NCBI GenBank assembly: GCA_002411015.1 | Contig: DHPY01000096.1 | Coordinates: forward strand, 27,815-76,677 | Direction of reading: 5' to 3' | Length of the DNA: 48,863 nt | Source: Armatimonadetes bacterium UBA5352 | Lineage (GTDB): Bacteria; Armatimonadota; Zipacnadia; Zipacnadales; UBA5352 | Part shown: positions 1-9,823 of the stretch, piece after piece | How positions within the stretch are numbered: the first letter of the stretch is position 1 | Layout: the number at the start of each line of letters is the position of its first letter | The notes under the pieces: generated by a model | What the model saw: the letters and a program-made list of their open reading frames with translations, nothing else | Databases searched by the model: none | What the model was told of the DNA's origin: nothing | Made by a program: the position numbers and the translations under genes

Positions 1-94
1 CGGCACAGCGGCTTCGTCGGCGTCCGCACACGACGCGGACGCCTCCTCACTCCTCGCGCCGCCAAACGACAGCGGCGCTCGGAGCGGCCCCTCC
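1..94. repeat. Intergenic structured repeat, copy A (cut by window edge)
   Basis: This non-coding stretch ends in GGCCCCTCC (86-94), the terminus shared with the copies at 4124, 17441, 37995 and 42448. It contains a perfect 9-bp hairpin (19-27 with 35-43, 7-nt loop) and a 7-bp hairpin (56-62 with 72-78). The 12-mer CGGCACAGCGGC at 1-12 recurs exactly at 17546-17557. Its reverse complement begins like copy C, so A and C look like one subfamily. The left end lies outside the window. Confidence 0.7.
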
Positions 95-164
95 ACGGCA
101 CGGCAAGCACCGCGTCGGACGAAGATGCAGACGTAATGTCTGGCTGTGCCCGCATCACGCATGA

Positions 165-188
165 GCGCACCCCCGCTCGGAGGTGCGC
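165..188. other. Small inverted repeat upstream of the 1280-aa gene
   Basis: GCGCACC (165-171) pairs perfectly with GGTGCGC (182-188) across a 10-nt loop. It lies about 50 nt upstream of the start codon at 238. It could be an operator or a 5' leader hairpin. No convincing -35/-10 pair was found nearby. Confidence 0.3.
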
Positions 189-237
189 GAGACGCATCCG
201 GTCAATCCTCTGCCCTGATACGAAAGGGGAGTGACCG

Positions 238-3200
238 ATGATGTACAGGCCCGTGCTGATCGCGCTGATTCTTCTGATTGCAGTCTCCGCCCACGCCCAG
301 GAGCCCGTCTGGCAGGCCGATCTGTCGGCGCCGACCGGGGGCTTCGGCACCTACAATGACAACGCGGCCGTGGCCGTGACCTCGGCCGAGGACGCCGGCG
401 AGCGCATCGTGCGCGCGGTGGCGCCGGGCACCGAGCGCCTCGAGGGCCTCAGCATCGTCACCGCGCCCGCCCTCCCCGGCGGCAGACGCGCAACGATCAG
501 CACCGAGGTCCGCGGCTCCGGCGACCTCTGGCTGATCGCGCACTCCCGCAATGGCTGGCTCTACAGCCGCAGCGTGGCCGCGCTCACCGATCAGTGGCAG
601 TCGCTGCAGCTCACCAAGCCGCTGGGCCTCACCGATGACCGGATGACGATCTGCCTTGTGACGCGCGAGATCGGCCCGATGACCGTCGAGCTTCGCTCGC
701 TGTCCGTGGCCATTGAGCCAGCGCCTGCTGTCTCAGACGTGGCCGTCGAGCCTGTGAAGCTCGAAGCGGAGGCGTTCTCAGCGTATGCGCGGCAGCTTCG
801 GCAGGTGGAGGGGGCCTCGGGCGCCGCGGTCGTCTCCGGTGCGGACTTCGCGCTGCTCTCAGGCATCCCGTGCCCGCGCACGAGCCGCCCGATCTACCTC
901 TTCGCCCGCACGCGCCTCGCGGGGCCGCAGTCCTCGTGGGGCGTCATGGTGGACACGGGCGGTGGCACGCAGCGCATCAACACGCTCGCGGGCGAGGATA
1001 CGCGCGAGTGGCAGTGGATCACCGGCGCGCCCTTTACCGCCGCGATGGTGGGCGACAGCTTCCGCCTGCAGCTCTTCGGGCCGCGCGACGCAGCGGGCGA
1101 GACCGAGCTTGACGCGATCGTCCTCACGACCGAGGCCGAGCCGACTGCCGAGCAGCTTGACGCCGCCGCGCCGGTCGCTTTCGACGCGCCGCTGCTGGCG
1201 GTAGGGCGCGCGGAGACGCCCCCGGCGCTCGATGGCGTGGGCGATGACGCCTGCTGGCAGCAGGCAGTGGCGCTGACGGGGTTCACGCGCGTGAACTCGG
1301 CCGCACCCGCTGATCACGCGACCGAGATGCGCCTCTGCCGCGACGATGACGCCCTCTACTGGTGGTTCCGCGGTGAGGAGCCGGTGCTGCGGCCGGAGAT
1401 GAACCGCATCGGCGACTTCCGCAGGAGCATCACTGAGCGCGATGGCGACGTCTGGCGCGACGATGCGGCGGCACTTGTGCTCGACACCGGCGACGGGCTC
1501 TTCGACCTCTTCGTGAACGCGCTCGGCACGGTGAACGACTCGCGCATCGGGCAGCTGACGGATATGTGGGGCAGCCGCGATCAGGGCTTTGACGCGGACG
1601 TGGAGGTCGCGACGGCCATAGACGACGGCTTCTGGACGATCGAGGCGCGCATCGGCCTCGCGAGCCTCGGTGGGGCGCCGGAGGCGGGGGCGAGCTGGCG
1701 CTTCATCGCCGGGCGCATAGCGCAAGCGGATCGCGAGAGCAGCGCCTGGAACCTCTGCGTGCCCGGGATGCACGATCCCTCGGCTTTCGCGACGCTGGCG
1801 TTCGTGGATCAGGCACCGGGCGCGGTGATCAGCCTCCCCGAGCCGCTGCAGCCCGGGAGCAACGATGTGCGCGCGCAGATTGAGAATGCTGCGGGCGGAG
1901 TGCTGCTGGGCACGAGCGTTGCGGCCGACGGCCCGGGCGCCCGGCAGTGGTCGTTCGGGGCCGAGGGTGAGATCAGCACGCCGCTGCCCGTCGAGCGCGA
2001 GGGGGAGCTTCGCTTCCGCTATGCGCTCCTCGATGCGGCCACGCTCACCCCGCTGCTCGTCTCACCGCAGTACAGCCGCCAGGTGCGCTCCAGCACTGCC
2101 ACCGTGGCGCTGCAGACTGACGCGCCGTGGACGCTGCTGGTCAATGGCGAGCGCGTGGCATCAGGCGCGTCCGCCGCGCTCGATCAGCCCGCCACCGTCT
2201 TCCTGCAGAGAGGTGTCAACGCGTTCGGCCTGGAGCTTCAGGGAGAGGCGCAGGTGCGGATCGAGGCGGGCGACGTGATCGTGACGGCCGCCGATCCATG
2301 GCGCGTGGCGCCTGAGGACGCCGATCTCTCCGCGCCCGCCGTGGACCCGCGCGCGTGGGAGGTCGCCGCTGGCGAGGCGCTCGGACCGGGGCGGTTCCGT
2401 TTCGAGGTGCTCTGGGAGGACACCCGCGCGTTCCCGACCTCGCAGCCCGCGCTCTACGTCGCGCAGGGCACCTCGCAGCACCTGATGATCGCCGCGCGCG
2501 GGCTGCCGGGGCACGTCGTCGAGGGCTACCGCTGCCACTTCTGGCTGCCGGAGCCGCTGGAGCTTGTGGGCGCCACCGGCTACTACAACACGCGCGAGGA
2601 GCAGCCGGAGTACACGATTGAGGCGGCCGGCGAGGTCGCTATCAATGGCGTCCCGCACACGCATTACATCGTGAGCGCCGATCAGCCGATCCGCTACAGC
2701 CAGGACGTGCGGATCCTCGAGGTCTTCAACGCGTTCTTCGCATGGCGCGATGGTTTCGCGCCTGAGGACCGCGACTACGTCATCCACTACGCCTCCGAGG
2801 CGCTGGGCGGGAGCATCCGCGAGGCGCGGCGGCAGGTGACGGTCCGGCCGCTGCCGGCGCTTGAGGGTGCTCAGCCCGAGCGGCTCGTGTGGCAGATGTG
2901 GGGGAGCTTCTTCAGCAACATGAACAGGGCTGACTGCAAGCGGCTGTCGATGGCGACGATGCAGGCCGCGGGCTTCAACAACATGGTCTCCGGAGACCGT
3001 GAGACCTCGGAGATCGGCGGCGAGTACGGTATCGAGAACGTGCTGTCGGTGAACTTCGAGCCGTGGAGCATCAACATGGTTCCGTGGCTGGAGGAGCACC
3101 CGGAGACGGCGCTGGTCGACCGCACGGGCGCTGAGAGCGACCAGTATGTCTGCACCACCGTGCTGCTGGCGGATGCCTGTGAGGTGATGCAGGAGAGCAT

Positions 3201-4080
3201 TCGGGCGCAGATCGCCGAACGCCGACCCGACTGGGTGACGTGGGACTTCGAGTCAGGCGTGATGGCCGGCTACCTGTCATGCTTCTGCCCACGCTGCCTG
3301 GAGGCGTTCCGCGAGCAGGCCGGAATCGCGGCGAACGTGCCGCTGGACGCCGAGACGATTGAGCGCGAGCACCTGCCCGCGTGGACGGAGTTCATGAACC
3401 GGCGGATGGCGGAGGTCGCGCTGCGGATGAAGGAGGCCTGCCACAGCGCTGAGCCGCCCGCGCGCCTGCAGATCTACTCGGGCTACCAGTCTGAGGACAC
3501 GAAGTGGCGCTACGGCGTGGACTGGGCGATGATCGGTGAGCTGCAGGCCTGTGACATCGCCGGCTGCGGCTACGGCCGCCGCTGGGAGACCGTGGCGGCC
3601 ACCCATGAGGCGCTGGCGGGCATTCCGCTGATCGTCGGGCAACTGATGCGCCCGTACGACCGCAACTCCGATGAGGCCGTAACGCCTCTGACGCGGGCGG
3701 TGATGCTGCAGCGGCTGATGGACTGCACCGGCGGCGTGCTGGTCTACGACCGCATGCCGATGGAGGGCCGCTCGTGGCAGGCGTCGGCGGAGGTCTCACG
3801 CCTCGCAGCGGCCTACGATGAGGTCTTCGCGGAGGGCGAGTTCGCGGGCGTGGGTGAGGCCGAACTCGGCGCTGACTGGGCGGCGGCGAGGGCGCTCGAC
3901 GACACGATGATCGTGGCGATGATGAACACGTCGACGACACCGCGGACGCTCGCACTCACGCTTCCCGGCGGCTACACGCGCTGCACGGAGTTCTTCAGCG
4001 GACAGCCCGCCACGTCAGGCGAGCAGGTCTCGCTGGAGCTTGCGCCCGGCGACGCCCGCGCGTGGGTGCTGGAGCGGTAG
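238..4080 (+). CDS. Large secreted protein with CBM9-like domain and TIM-barrel-like C-terminal half
   Basis: 1280 residues. A signal peptide (about 1-20, cleavage after SAHA) predicts export. Residues about 317-525 resemble a carbohydrate-binding family 9-like domain: PALDGVGDDACW entry, aromatic-rich strands, FWTIEARI near the end. Residues about 880-1200 look like a glycosidase-type barrel, with DWVTWDFESG and a Cys cluster C-x-C-x2-C (about 1015-1020) as seen in many uncharacterised glycosidase-like proteins. A short beta-sandwich follows. The start at 238 has GGGGAG six bases upstream. It converges on a polysaccharide lyase gene, which suggests work on an extracellular or periplasmic glycan. 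Substrate and catalytic residues cannot be assigned, and a purely binding role is possible. Confidence 0.8.
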   Translation: MMYRPVLIALILLIAVSAHAQEPVWQADLSAPTGGFGTYNDNAAVAVTSAEDAGERIVRAVAPGTERLEGLSIVTAPALPGGRRATISTEVRGSGDLWLIAHSRNGWLYSRSVAALTDQWQSLQLTKPLGLTDDRMTICLVTREIGPMTVELRSLSVAIEPAPAVSDVAVEPVKLEAEAFSAYARQLRQVEGASGAAVVSGADFALLSGIPCPRTSRPIYLFARTRLAGPQSSWGVMVDTGGGTQRINTLAGEDTREWQWITGAPFTAAMVGDSFRLQLFGPRDAAGETELDAIVLTTEAEPTAEQLDAAAPVAFDAPLLAVGRAETPPALDGVGDDACWQQAVALTGFTRVNSAAPADHATEMRLCRDDDALYWWFRGEEPVLRPEMNRIGDFRRSITERDGDVWRDDAAALVLDTGDGLFDLFVNALGTVNDSRIGQLTDMWGSRDQGFDADVEVATAIDDGFWTIEARIGLASLGGAPEAGASWRFIAGRIAQADRESSAWNLCVPGMHDPSAFATLAFVDQAPGAVISLPEPLQPGSNDVRAQIENAAGGVLLGTSVAADGPGARQWSFGAEGEISTPLPVEREGELRFRYALLDAATLTPLLVSPQYSRQVRSSTATVALQTDAPWTLLVNGERVASGASAALDQPATVFLQRGVNAFGLELQGEAQVRIEAGDVIVTAADPWRVAPEDADLSAPAVDPRAWEVAAGEALGPGRFRFEVLWEDTRAFPTSQPALYVAQGTSQHLMIAARGLPGHVVEGYRCHFWLPEPLELVGATGYYNTREEQPEYTIEAAGEVAINGVPHTHYIVSADQPIRYSQDVRILEVFNAFFAWRDGFAPEDRDYVIHYASEALGGSIREARRQVTVRPLPALEGAQPERLVWQMWGSFFSNMNRADCKRLSMATMQAAGFNNMVSGDRETSEIGGEYGIENVLSVNFEPWSINMVPWLEEHPETALVDRTGAESDQYVCTTVLLADACEVMQESIRAQIAERRPDWVTWDFESGVMAGYLSCFCPRCLEAFREQAGIAANVPLDAETIEREHLPAWTEFMNRRMAEVALRMKEACHSAEPPARLQIYSGYQSEDTKWRYGVDWAMIGELQACDIAGCGYGRRWETVAATHEALAGIPLIVGQLMRPYDRNSDEAVTPLTRAVMLQRLMDCTGGVLVYDRMPMEGRSWQASAEVSRLAAAYDEVFAEGEFAGVGEAELGADWAAARALDDTMIVAMMNTSTTPRTLALTLPGGYTRCTEFFSGQPATSGEQVSLELAPGDARAWVLER

Positions 4081-4123
4081 GCGAAATGGCGCACAGAACC
4101 GGGCCGATGACGCGTCGGCAGGC

Positions 4124-4261
4124 GGAGGGGCCGCACGAGCGTCGACGACGAAGGAGGAGACGCGAGGTCGGCCCGCGTAGGTCCCCCCGCACGTTAGCCA
4201 ACGACCGCAGGGCCGGCCTCGTGTCAGCCGCTGACGCGCCTGACACTCGTGCGGCCCCTCC
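4124..4261. repeat. Intergenic structured repeat, copy B
   Basis: 138 bp between the 3' ends of two convergent genes. A perfect 16-bp terminal inverted repeat (4124-4139 and 4246-4261, GGAGGGGCCGCACGAG) encloses a second near-perfect arm pair (GAGGTCGGCCC against GGGCCGGCCTC) and an inner hairpin (GTGTCAG 4221-4227 with CTGACAC 4240-4246). Positions 4124-4174 match the reverse complement of copy E (42498-42548) at 45 of 51 bases. The whole element can fold into one long branched hairpin. Its position suggests a bidirectional terminator or 3'-end stabiliser, by inference. Confidence 0.85.
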
Positions 4262-4289
4262 TGCGTGTCCCCGTTTCCAGACCAGCGGC

Positions 4290-6881
4290 CTACCTCGGCC
4301 CCTCGCGCCACTCGCCCTCCACCGGAGCCAGCGGGCGGCCGTCCAGCGTCAGCGTCGTGCCGCGAAGCATGAACGCGCGCGGGCCATCGGCGGTGAAGGT
4401 CACCACCGCCATCTCCGCGTCCGTCGCCAGCGCATGCCCGGCGACCTCCGCGGTCACGGGGCCATCTGTCGCGCAAAGCATCACGTGCGTCACGCCGTCC
4501 ACCTCCACGACCGCGCCGGTGGCCCCATCATCGAGCGCCGTCACCTGCGCCGGCTCGGCGGGGCCGCTCTCCACCTCTGTGATGATCTCCACGTCATCGT
4601 ACCAGCACTGTCCCTCGCCGAACATCTGCAGCGCCAGCCGCGTCTGCTTCGTGCCCTCCGGGACCGTCCCCGTGGTCTCGAACTGCTCCCACTCGCCCGT
4701 CGTCGGCCCGGGCAGCTCCACCCGTCCGGTGCTGACGCCGTCCGCGGAGTGATAGACGTAGGTATGCGCGCCGGTGCCGGAGCACTTGCCCCACCAGCGG
4801 ATCGTGTAGCGCGTGCCGGGCGGCAGCGAGAACGGTCGCGAGTAGTAGTAGCCGTTGCTGTCGATGCGCGCCGAGGCGTTGCCGGAGTGCGCCACCTCCG
4901 TGTCGATCACGTGGTTCGGAAGCTGCCCCTCAGCGGTGCGCGGCGTCCAGCCTGCCATGCCCATCTCAAAGCCCGGGTTCACGATCAGCTCAAGGTGCGG
5001 ACGCGGGACGAGCACGGTCAGGATTGTTGCGCCGGTCACGCTCGGTGTGGTGGCCGCAAGATAGGGCCCGCGCGCCTCGGCCTCAGGATAGACGGCAGTG
5101 CTCATCGCCAGCCCCTGCGGCGAGAACGGGTGGATCTGCAGCAGTGACTCGGCGCTGACTATCTTCGCCGCATCGTCCTCCAGCAGCAGCGTGTCCTGCC
5201 CCGAGGCGTGCATGAGAGCGCTGAAGGTGTGCGCCTCGGGCGCCGCGAGCGTGTCGCGGATAAAGAAGACGTTCGGCTTCGCGAAGACTACCTGTCGGTC
5301 GAAACGCTCCAGCACCGTGCGGTCGTCGGAGTTGTAGGCCGCCGCGGCATTGCCCAGCAGGTAGTCGAAGCCGTCGCTGGTGAAGAACTCGTCAACGCGT
5401 CCCTGGTTGAGGCGAAGCTGACCATGTCCGCCGAGCGTAACGGTGGTGTCGGCGAGGTACTCATCATCGAGATCGAGGACCACCGTGTTGTGGCCGAGCG
5501 AACTCACGCTGTACTTGCGCCGCTGCGGGTGGAAGTAGTCGCGATAGCCGGGGTCCCAGGCCAGCCACGACCCGGCGTAGCTGAGCATGAAGCTGTTGTG
5601 GTCGAAGTGGTTGTGGCCTATCTGGGCCACCGGCGGGCCGCACTTGAATGCGAGGTAGGCTGCGTCGGGGTTGAGGCCGTCGCGCATGACCGCGTAGCCG
5701 ACATCCTGGAAGCACTCCGAGGGGCTGAACTGAGGCGCTTCTGGCCGGATCCGCTCCGGGTCCATCGCGATGAACGTGCGGGGGCTCGGTGTCTCGAACA
5801 TGCCGATCTCGCGGCAGTACCAGGCGGCATCGCTGTCGCCGCCGAGGGCCAGCACGAGGTTCGTATGCTCAAACGCGAGCCCCGGGCCGCCGTCGCCGAA
5901 GCACGGAAGCTGGCCGGTGCCCGGGTCGAGGAGGCTGATGCAGTAGCGGGGGAGCGTCTGCAGGTAGTGGTGCGCGAAGAGGTCGTGCTGGATGCCCGCG
6001 CTCTGCGTGGCCCAGAGGAAATCGGCGATGGCGCCGGCGGCGTAGGTGCCATACATCGGCCCCTCCATCGCGCCACCGTCGGCCCCCTGCGCGTCGAAAT
6101 TCTCGCGCAGACGCGCGATGACCGCGTCGGTCCACCCCTGCGCGCGCTCCTCCTCGTCGAGAAGCGCGATGCTGCCGATCCCGAGGCCCACGAGCTTGAG
6201 CACGGTGATGTTGTGGTAGATCGCACCGCTGGTCGTCGCCTCCTGCAGCAGCACCAGCGCCTTGTCTACCAGGGCGGTCCGCACGGTCTCGCGCTCGTCG
6301 TCGCTCAGGCGATCGTAGCACCAGTCGTAGAACACGCCGACCCAGATGGCGGCGTGCGAGGTGTCGAGGCCAGCATGCTGCTCGCCGAGGCTTGGGTCAT
6401 TCCAGTAGCCCTCCCACGCGCACAGGTGGAAGACGATCTCCCGCGCCTTCTCGTAGTAGCGCTCCTCACCGGTCACGATGTATGCCACGAGGAAGTACTG
6501 CAGGCGCGTGGTGATCGAGTCGCTGCGCTCCTGGAAGAGCGCGGTGGTGGGCGGGTAATGGGCGTAGTCATCGTGGCGCGGAGGGCGCTCGTCTGAGAGC
6601 GTGTATTCCCACTGCTTCGATGGTCCGCCCTCCTGTCCGGGCATCATGACCGAGTAGTGGTAGGCGGGGGCGTCGGCGAACTCATCCGCGCGCTCGATGA
6701 TTCTCGCCCACGCCTCGGCCGGCACACAGCCGAGGGAGTTCTCGTCCGTATCCGACGCCAGCGCGCGCAGACGTGGCAGGTCTCCGGCGGTGATGAAGAT
6801 ACGTGGATGCCCCGGCGCGGCGTGCGCAGCGAGCGCAGACGCGGTCAGAGCGGCCGTCACGAGCAGCAGGTGGGTCCTCAT
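4290..6881 (-). CDS. Secreted heparinase II/III-family polysaccharide lyase with C-terminal carbohydrate-binding domain
   Basis: 863 residues from ATG at 6881, chosen because GGAGG lies 8 bases upstream and a signal peptide (MRTHLLL...ALAAHA) follows at once; the frame stays open upstream only as antisense to the neighbour. Residues about 25-400 fit the alpha/alpha toroid of heparinase II/III-type lyases. The beta-sandwich domain starts near 415 with GHNHFDHNSF (about 419), whose His residues match the family's metal/active-site region. Residues about 632-775 (NPGFEMGMAGW onward) resemble a CBM4/9-type or related carbohydrate-binding module. Likely role: eliminative cleavage of uronic-acid-containing glycans outside the cytoplasm. 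Substrate unknown. It is divergent from the propeller gene at 7002. Confidence 0.85.
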   Translation of the reverse strand: MRTHLLLVTAALTASALAAHAAPGHPRIFITAGDLPRLRALASDTDENSLGCVPAEAWARIIERADEFADAPAYHYSVMMPGQEGGPSKQWEYTLSDERPPRHDDYAHYPPTTALFQERSDSITTRLQYFLVAYIVTGEERYYEKAREIVFHLCAWEGYWNDPSLGEQHAGLDTSHAAIWVGVFYDWCYDRLSDDERETVRTALVDKALVLLQEATTSGAIYHNITVLKLVGLGIGSIALLDEEERAQGWTDAVIARLRENFDAQGADGGAMEGPMYGTYAAGAIADFLWATQSAGIQHDLFAHHYLQTLPRYCISLLDPGTGQLPCFGDGGPGLAFEHTNLVLALGGDSDAAWYCREIGMFETPSPRTFIAMDPERIRPEAPQFSPSECFQDVGYAVMRDGLNPDAAYLAFKCGPPVAQIGHNHFDHNSFMLSYAGSWLAWDPGYRDYFHPQRRKYSVSSLGHNTVVLDLDDEYLADTTVTLGGHGQLRLNQGRVDEFFTSDGFDYLLGNAAAAYNSDDRTVLERFDRQVVFAKPNVFFIRDTLAAPEAHTFSALMHASGQDTLLLEDDAAKIVSAESLLQIHPFSPQGLAMSTAVYPEAEARGPYLAATTPSVTGATILTVLVPRPHLELIVNPGFEMGMAGWTPRTAEGQLPNHVIDTEVAHSGNASARIDSNGYYYSRPFSLPPGTRYTIRWWGKCSGTGAHTYVYHSADGVSTGRVELPGPTTGEWEQFETTGTVPEGTKQTRLALQMFGEGQCWYDDVEIITEVESGPAEPAQVTALDDGATGAVVEVDGVTHVMLCATDGPVTAEVAGHALATDAEMAVVTFTADGPRAFMLRGTTLTLDGRPLAPVEGEWREGPR

Positions 6882-7001
6882 CGCGAAGCCTCCGTGCGAG
6901 TCATCGGGGGACGATGGCAGCCTCAGTATGCGCCGGGGTGGAGGCCGACACCTGCCGGGCGCCGAACTCTGGCGCATCTGATCATGGTCAGGAGTTGGAT
7001 G

Positions 7002-8873
7002 ATGATGGCCCGACGTTGCGCACTGATAGTGACCGCCCTGCTGCTCATCGCGACGGGAGCCTTCGCGCGCCGCCCTCCCGAGGGCATCACCGGGGATTGG
7101 GAGGACCTCGGCGTGCAGGCCCAGCGCTCCCGCATCTTCTCCCGCGAGGTCGGCAGGAGCGCCGCCGGCGCCGAGGTCTACTACCTCGGCATGAACGGCT
7201 TTGCGCTCGCGCTCGAGCCGCTCACCGGCAAGCCCGCGGGGCCGCGCGGGCAGTTCGACTTCGGCGAGGAGTGGATCTGGGACATCTGCGCCCACTCGAA
7301 CGGCAAGGCCTACGCCACCTGCGGGCTGCGAGGCATCTTCGAGTTCGACGCCGCCACCGGCGAGCAGCGCCAGATCGGCACGCCGCCTGAGGGCGAGACG
7401 GTGATCTGGGAGCTGTACGAGGCCTCCGACGGGCATATCTACGGGGGAACCTACCCGAGCGCGAAGCTCGTGCGCGTGAACCTCGAGACCGACCAGATCG
7501 AGGACCTCGGCCGGATCGACCCGGAGCAGATGTACGTGCGCACGATCGCCGTTGAGGGCGACTACGTCTACTGCGGCTGCGGCGTGACGCGGCCCTCCGT
7601 CTGGGCGTATCACATCCCCACGGGCGAGAAGACGCAGATCCTGCCTGATGAGGCGCGCGAGGGGCCCGGCTGGGGCCGGGCGATGACGCGCATCGACGAC
7701 CGCGTCTACATCTGGGGCAACGGCGAGGGCGGGTGGCGCGTCAGTGGCCTCGAACTCGAGCGCGTCGAGGAGCTTCCGCACCTGCGCTACGAGGAGCTTG
7801 CGGATGGCACACGCCTGTACGCGTGGGACAATGCCGGGCCCGACCGCGAGTACATCGTGGCTCCGCGCGGCGGCGAGCAGTACACCGTCAGCTTCGACTA
7901 CGAGACTGAAGGCCCCGAGCTGTGGGACATCTTCTCCGGCCCGGACGGCCGCATCTACGGCAACACGCACACGCCGATCACGCTCCTCGCGCACGACCCG
8001 GCGACCGGCGAGACGCAGGTCTATGGCGATCCGGTGGGCCACGCGGGGCAGGTCTACGCCTCCACGTGGATCGACGGGAAGCTGCACATGGCCGCCTACT
8101 CGGACTGCTCCTACACCGTCTGGGACCCGGCGCGCGAGTGGAGCTTCGGCACCGAGCCGGAGAGCAACCCGCGGCGGCTCGGCGATACCCGGCCGCATGT
8201 GCAGCGCGCGGGCGACCTGATCGCCGCGCCCGACGGCCGGCACACGCTCGTCTGCGGCATCCCCGGCTACGGGCACCAGGCGGGCGGGATCGCGGTGGTT
8301 GATCCGGAGGCGCAGACCTTCGAGCAGCACGATGACGTGGTCGCGCCGCAGAGCCCGTGGTCGCTCTCCGACACGCCCGACCCGGATGTGATCGCGATCG
8401 GCACCACGATGTACAGCGGCACCGGCACGGAGAAGATCGTGACGCTCGCGCGGGTGGTGCTGTGGAACTGGCGCACCGGCGAGGCCCTCAGCGAGTTCAC
8501 GCCATGGCAGGATGAGCTTGACCCCGCCGATTTCACCAGGCTCGAAGATGAGGTGCAGGTGAACTCCTTCCTGCGGCTGGGGGATCAGCTCTGGATGATC
8601 GGCGCGCCGGACGGCCGCGTGGCGGTCTACGACTTTGGCACGGAGGAGCTGACGCACCTGCCCTACCTCGATCATGGCAGCGGGCGCTTGCTTTACCGCC
8701 CGGAGGATGGCATGATCTACTCGAACATGGGCGGCTGGATCGTGCGGATCGACCCTCGGACGCACGAGCAGAGGCTCCTGGCGAGCTACCCCGGCTCTCA
8801 GGGCTGCGCGCTCTCGGGCGAGTGGCTGTATGCCTTCGAGGGCGCGAGGCTGCTGAGGCTGAGGATTGGGTGA
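7002..8873 (+). CDS. Secreted beta-propeller protein (SMP-30/YVTN-like repeats)
   Basis: 623 residues with an N-terminal signal peptide (MMARRCALIVTALLL...GAFA). Repeated blade-like units pair Gly-Asp/Gly-Arg turns with 'I-Y-G' or 'V-Y' strands, for example DGHIYGGTYPSAK, DGRIYGNTHTP and DGRVAVYDF, and 'D-P-A/R-T-G/H-E' turns recur. This is typical of six- to eight-bladed propellers. Three in-frame ATGs occur at 6999, 7002 and 7005; 7002 gives 7 bases from the AGGAG at 6990-6994. No catalytic motif is visible, so binding, lactonase-like or polysaccharide-processing roles are all open. It is followed 14 bases later by a GH43-like gene in probable operon. Confidence 0.75.
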   Translation: MMARRCALIVTALLLIATGAFARRPPEGITGDWEDLGVQAQRSRIFSREVGRSAAGAEVYYLGMNGFALALEPLTGKPAGPRGQFDFGEEWIWDICAHSNGKAYATCGLRGIFEFDAATGEQRQIGTPPEGETVIWELYEASDGHIYGGTYPSAKLVRVNLETDQIEDLGRIDPEQMYVRTIAVEGDYVYCGCGVTRPSVWAYHIPTGEKTQILPDEAREGPGWGRAMTRIDDRVYIWGNGEGGWRVSGLELERVEELPHLRYEELADGTRLYAWDNAGPDREYIVAPRGGEQYTVSFDYETEGPELWDIFSGPDGRIYGNTHTPITLLAHDPATGETQVYGDPVGHAGQVYASTWIDGKLHMAAYSDCSYTVWDPAREWSFGTEPESNPRRLGDTRPHVQRAGDLIAAPDGRHTLVCGIPGYGHQAGGIAVVDPEAQTFEQHDDVVAPQSPWSLSDTPDPDVIAIGTTMYSGTGTEKIVTLARVVLWNWRTGEALSEFTPWQDELDPADFTRLEDEVQVNSFLRLGDQLWMIGAPDGRVAVYDFGTEELTHLPYLDHGSGRLLYRPEDGMIYSNMGGWIVRIDPRTHEQRLLASYPGSQGCALSGEWLYAFEGARLLRLRIG

Positions 8874-8887
8874 GAGGAGGCCACACC

Positions 8888-9820
8888 ATGACCGCGCTGC
8901 TGTCTGGCTTTGCGCAGCGGCTTGAGCCTGTCGGGCGCATCCTTGAGCTGCCGGATTGGCATGTCTGGGGCTCGTCGCCGATAGATGGCCCCGACGGGAA
9001 GGTCCATCTGTTCAGCGCGCGCTGGCCGGTCGAGACCGGCTTCGGCGGCTGGTCCACGCACTCGCAGATCGTGCACTCCGTCGCGTCCGAGCCTGAGGGC
9101 CCGTTCGAGGTCGTCGACGTCGTGCTCACCGGTCGCGGCGGGCGCCACTGGGACGCGGCGATGGTCCACAACCCGACCATTCACGAGCATGAGGGTCGCT
9201 ACTATCTCTTCCACATCGGCAACCTCGACGGCCGGCCCTTCACCCAGCAGATCGGGGTCGCGGTCTCCGACAGCCTCTACGGGCCATGGACACGCCTGGA
9301 CGACCCGGTGCTCGGGCCAAGCCAGTACCGTGCGTGGGACTGGCTGATGGCCACGAACCCCGCGCTCCTGCGCCACTCGAACGGGCAGTTCTGGCTCTAC
9401 TACAAGAGCTGGGACATGGCCGATCTGAAGCGGAAGATGGGGCTCGCGGTCGCGGATCACATCCTCGGGCCATACCACAAGCACCCGGACAACCCCATCG
9501 TGGACTACTCGCCGCAGGGCAAGCAGGTCGAGGACGCCTACGTCTGGTTCGAGGACGGGCTCTTCTACATGCTGATGGCCGACGACAATGAGGGCGTCGT
9601 GTGCCAGCACGGGGGCGCGCTGATCACCAGCGAGGACGGCATCCACTGGTCGGAGCCGCAGATCGGCTACCAGACCACCGAAGTCTACTTCGAGGGCGAA
9701 CCGGTCCGCCGCTTCGAGCGCCCGCAGGTGCTGCTGCGCGACGGACACCCGGCCTACCTCTACCTCGCGATGCAGGGCGACGAGGCCGCCTCACCGGCCC
9801 TGCTGCGGGTCAGGAGATGA
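8888..9820 (+). CDS. GH43-like five-bladed beta-propeller glycosidase
   Basis: 310 residues. The start at 8888 has GAGGAGG just upstream, overlapping the preceding stop region, so the two genes are probably cotranscribed. Sequence features are those of five-bladed propeller glycosidases (GH43/GH117/GH130-like): DWHVWGSSPI near the N-terminus, MVHNPTIHEHEGRYYLFHIG, TNPALLRHSNGQFWLYYKSWD, and VEDAYVWFEDGLFYMLMADD, with repeated short Asp-Gly turns and W-Y-Y strands. No signal peptide is visible, so it is probably cytoplasmic or exported otherwise. Expected role: trimming oligosaccharides released by the neighbouring lyase. The exact family and acid/base residues are not assigned. Confidence 0.75.
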   Translation: MTALLSGFAQRLEPVGRILELPDWHVWGSSPIDGPDGKVHLFSARWPVETGFGGWSTHSQIVHSVASEPEGPFEVVDVVLTGRGGRHWDAAMVHNPTIHEHEGRYYLFHIGNLDGRPFTQQIGVAVSDSLYGPWTRLDDPVLGPSQYRAWDWLMATNPALLRHSNGQFWLYYKSWDMADLKRKMGLAVADHILGPYHKHPDNPIVDYSPQGKQVEDAYVWFEDGLFYMLMADDNEGVVCQHGGALITSEDGIHWSEPQIGYQTTEVYFEGEPVRRFERPQVLLRDGHPAYLYLAMQGDEAASPALLRVRR

Positions 9821-9823
9821 GCG

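Noticed and set aside
6882..8765. Upstream extension of the heparinase reading frame
   Set aside because: The frame is open but is antisense to the propeller gene; a signal peptide and strong ribosome site fix the start at 6881.
8978..8985. GCCGATAG resembling a sigma-28 -10 element
   Set aside because: It lies inside the GH43-like coding region without a -35 partner or a suitable downstream gene.
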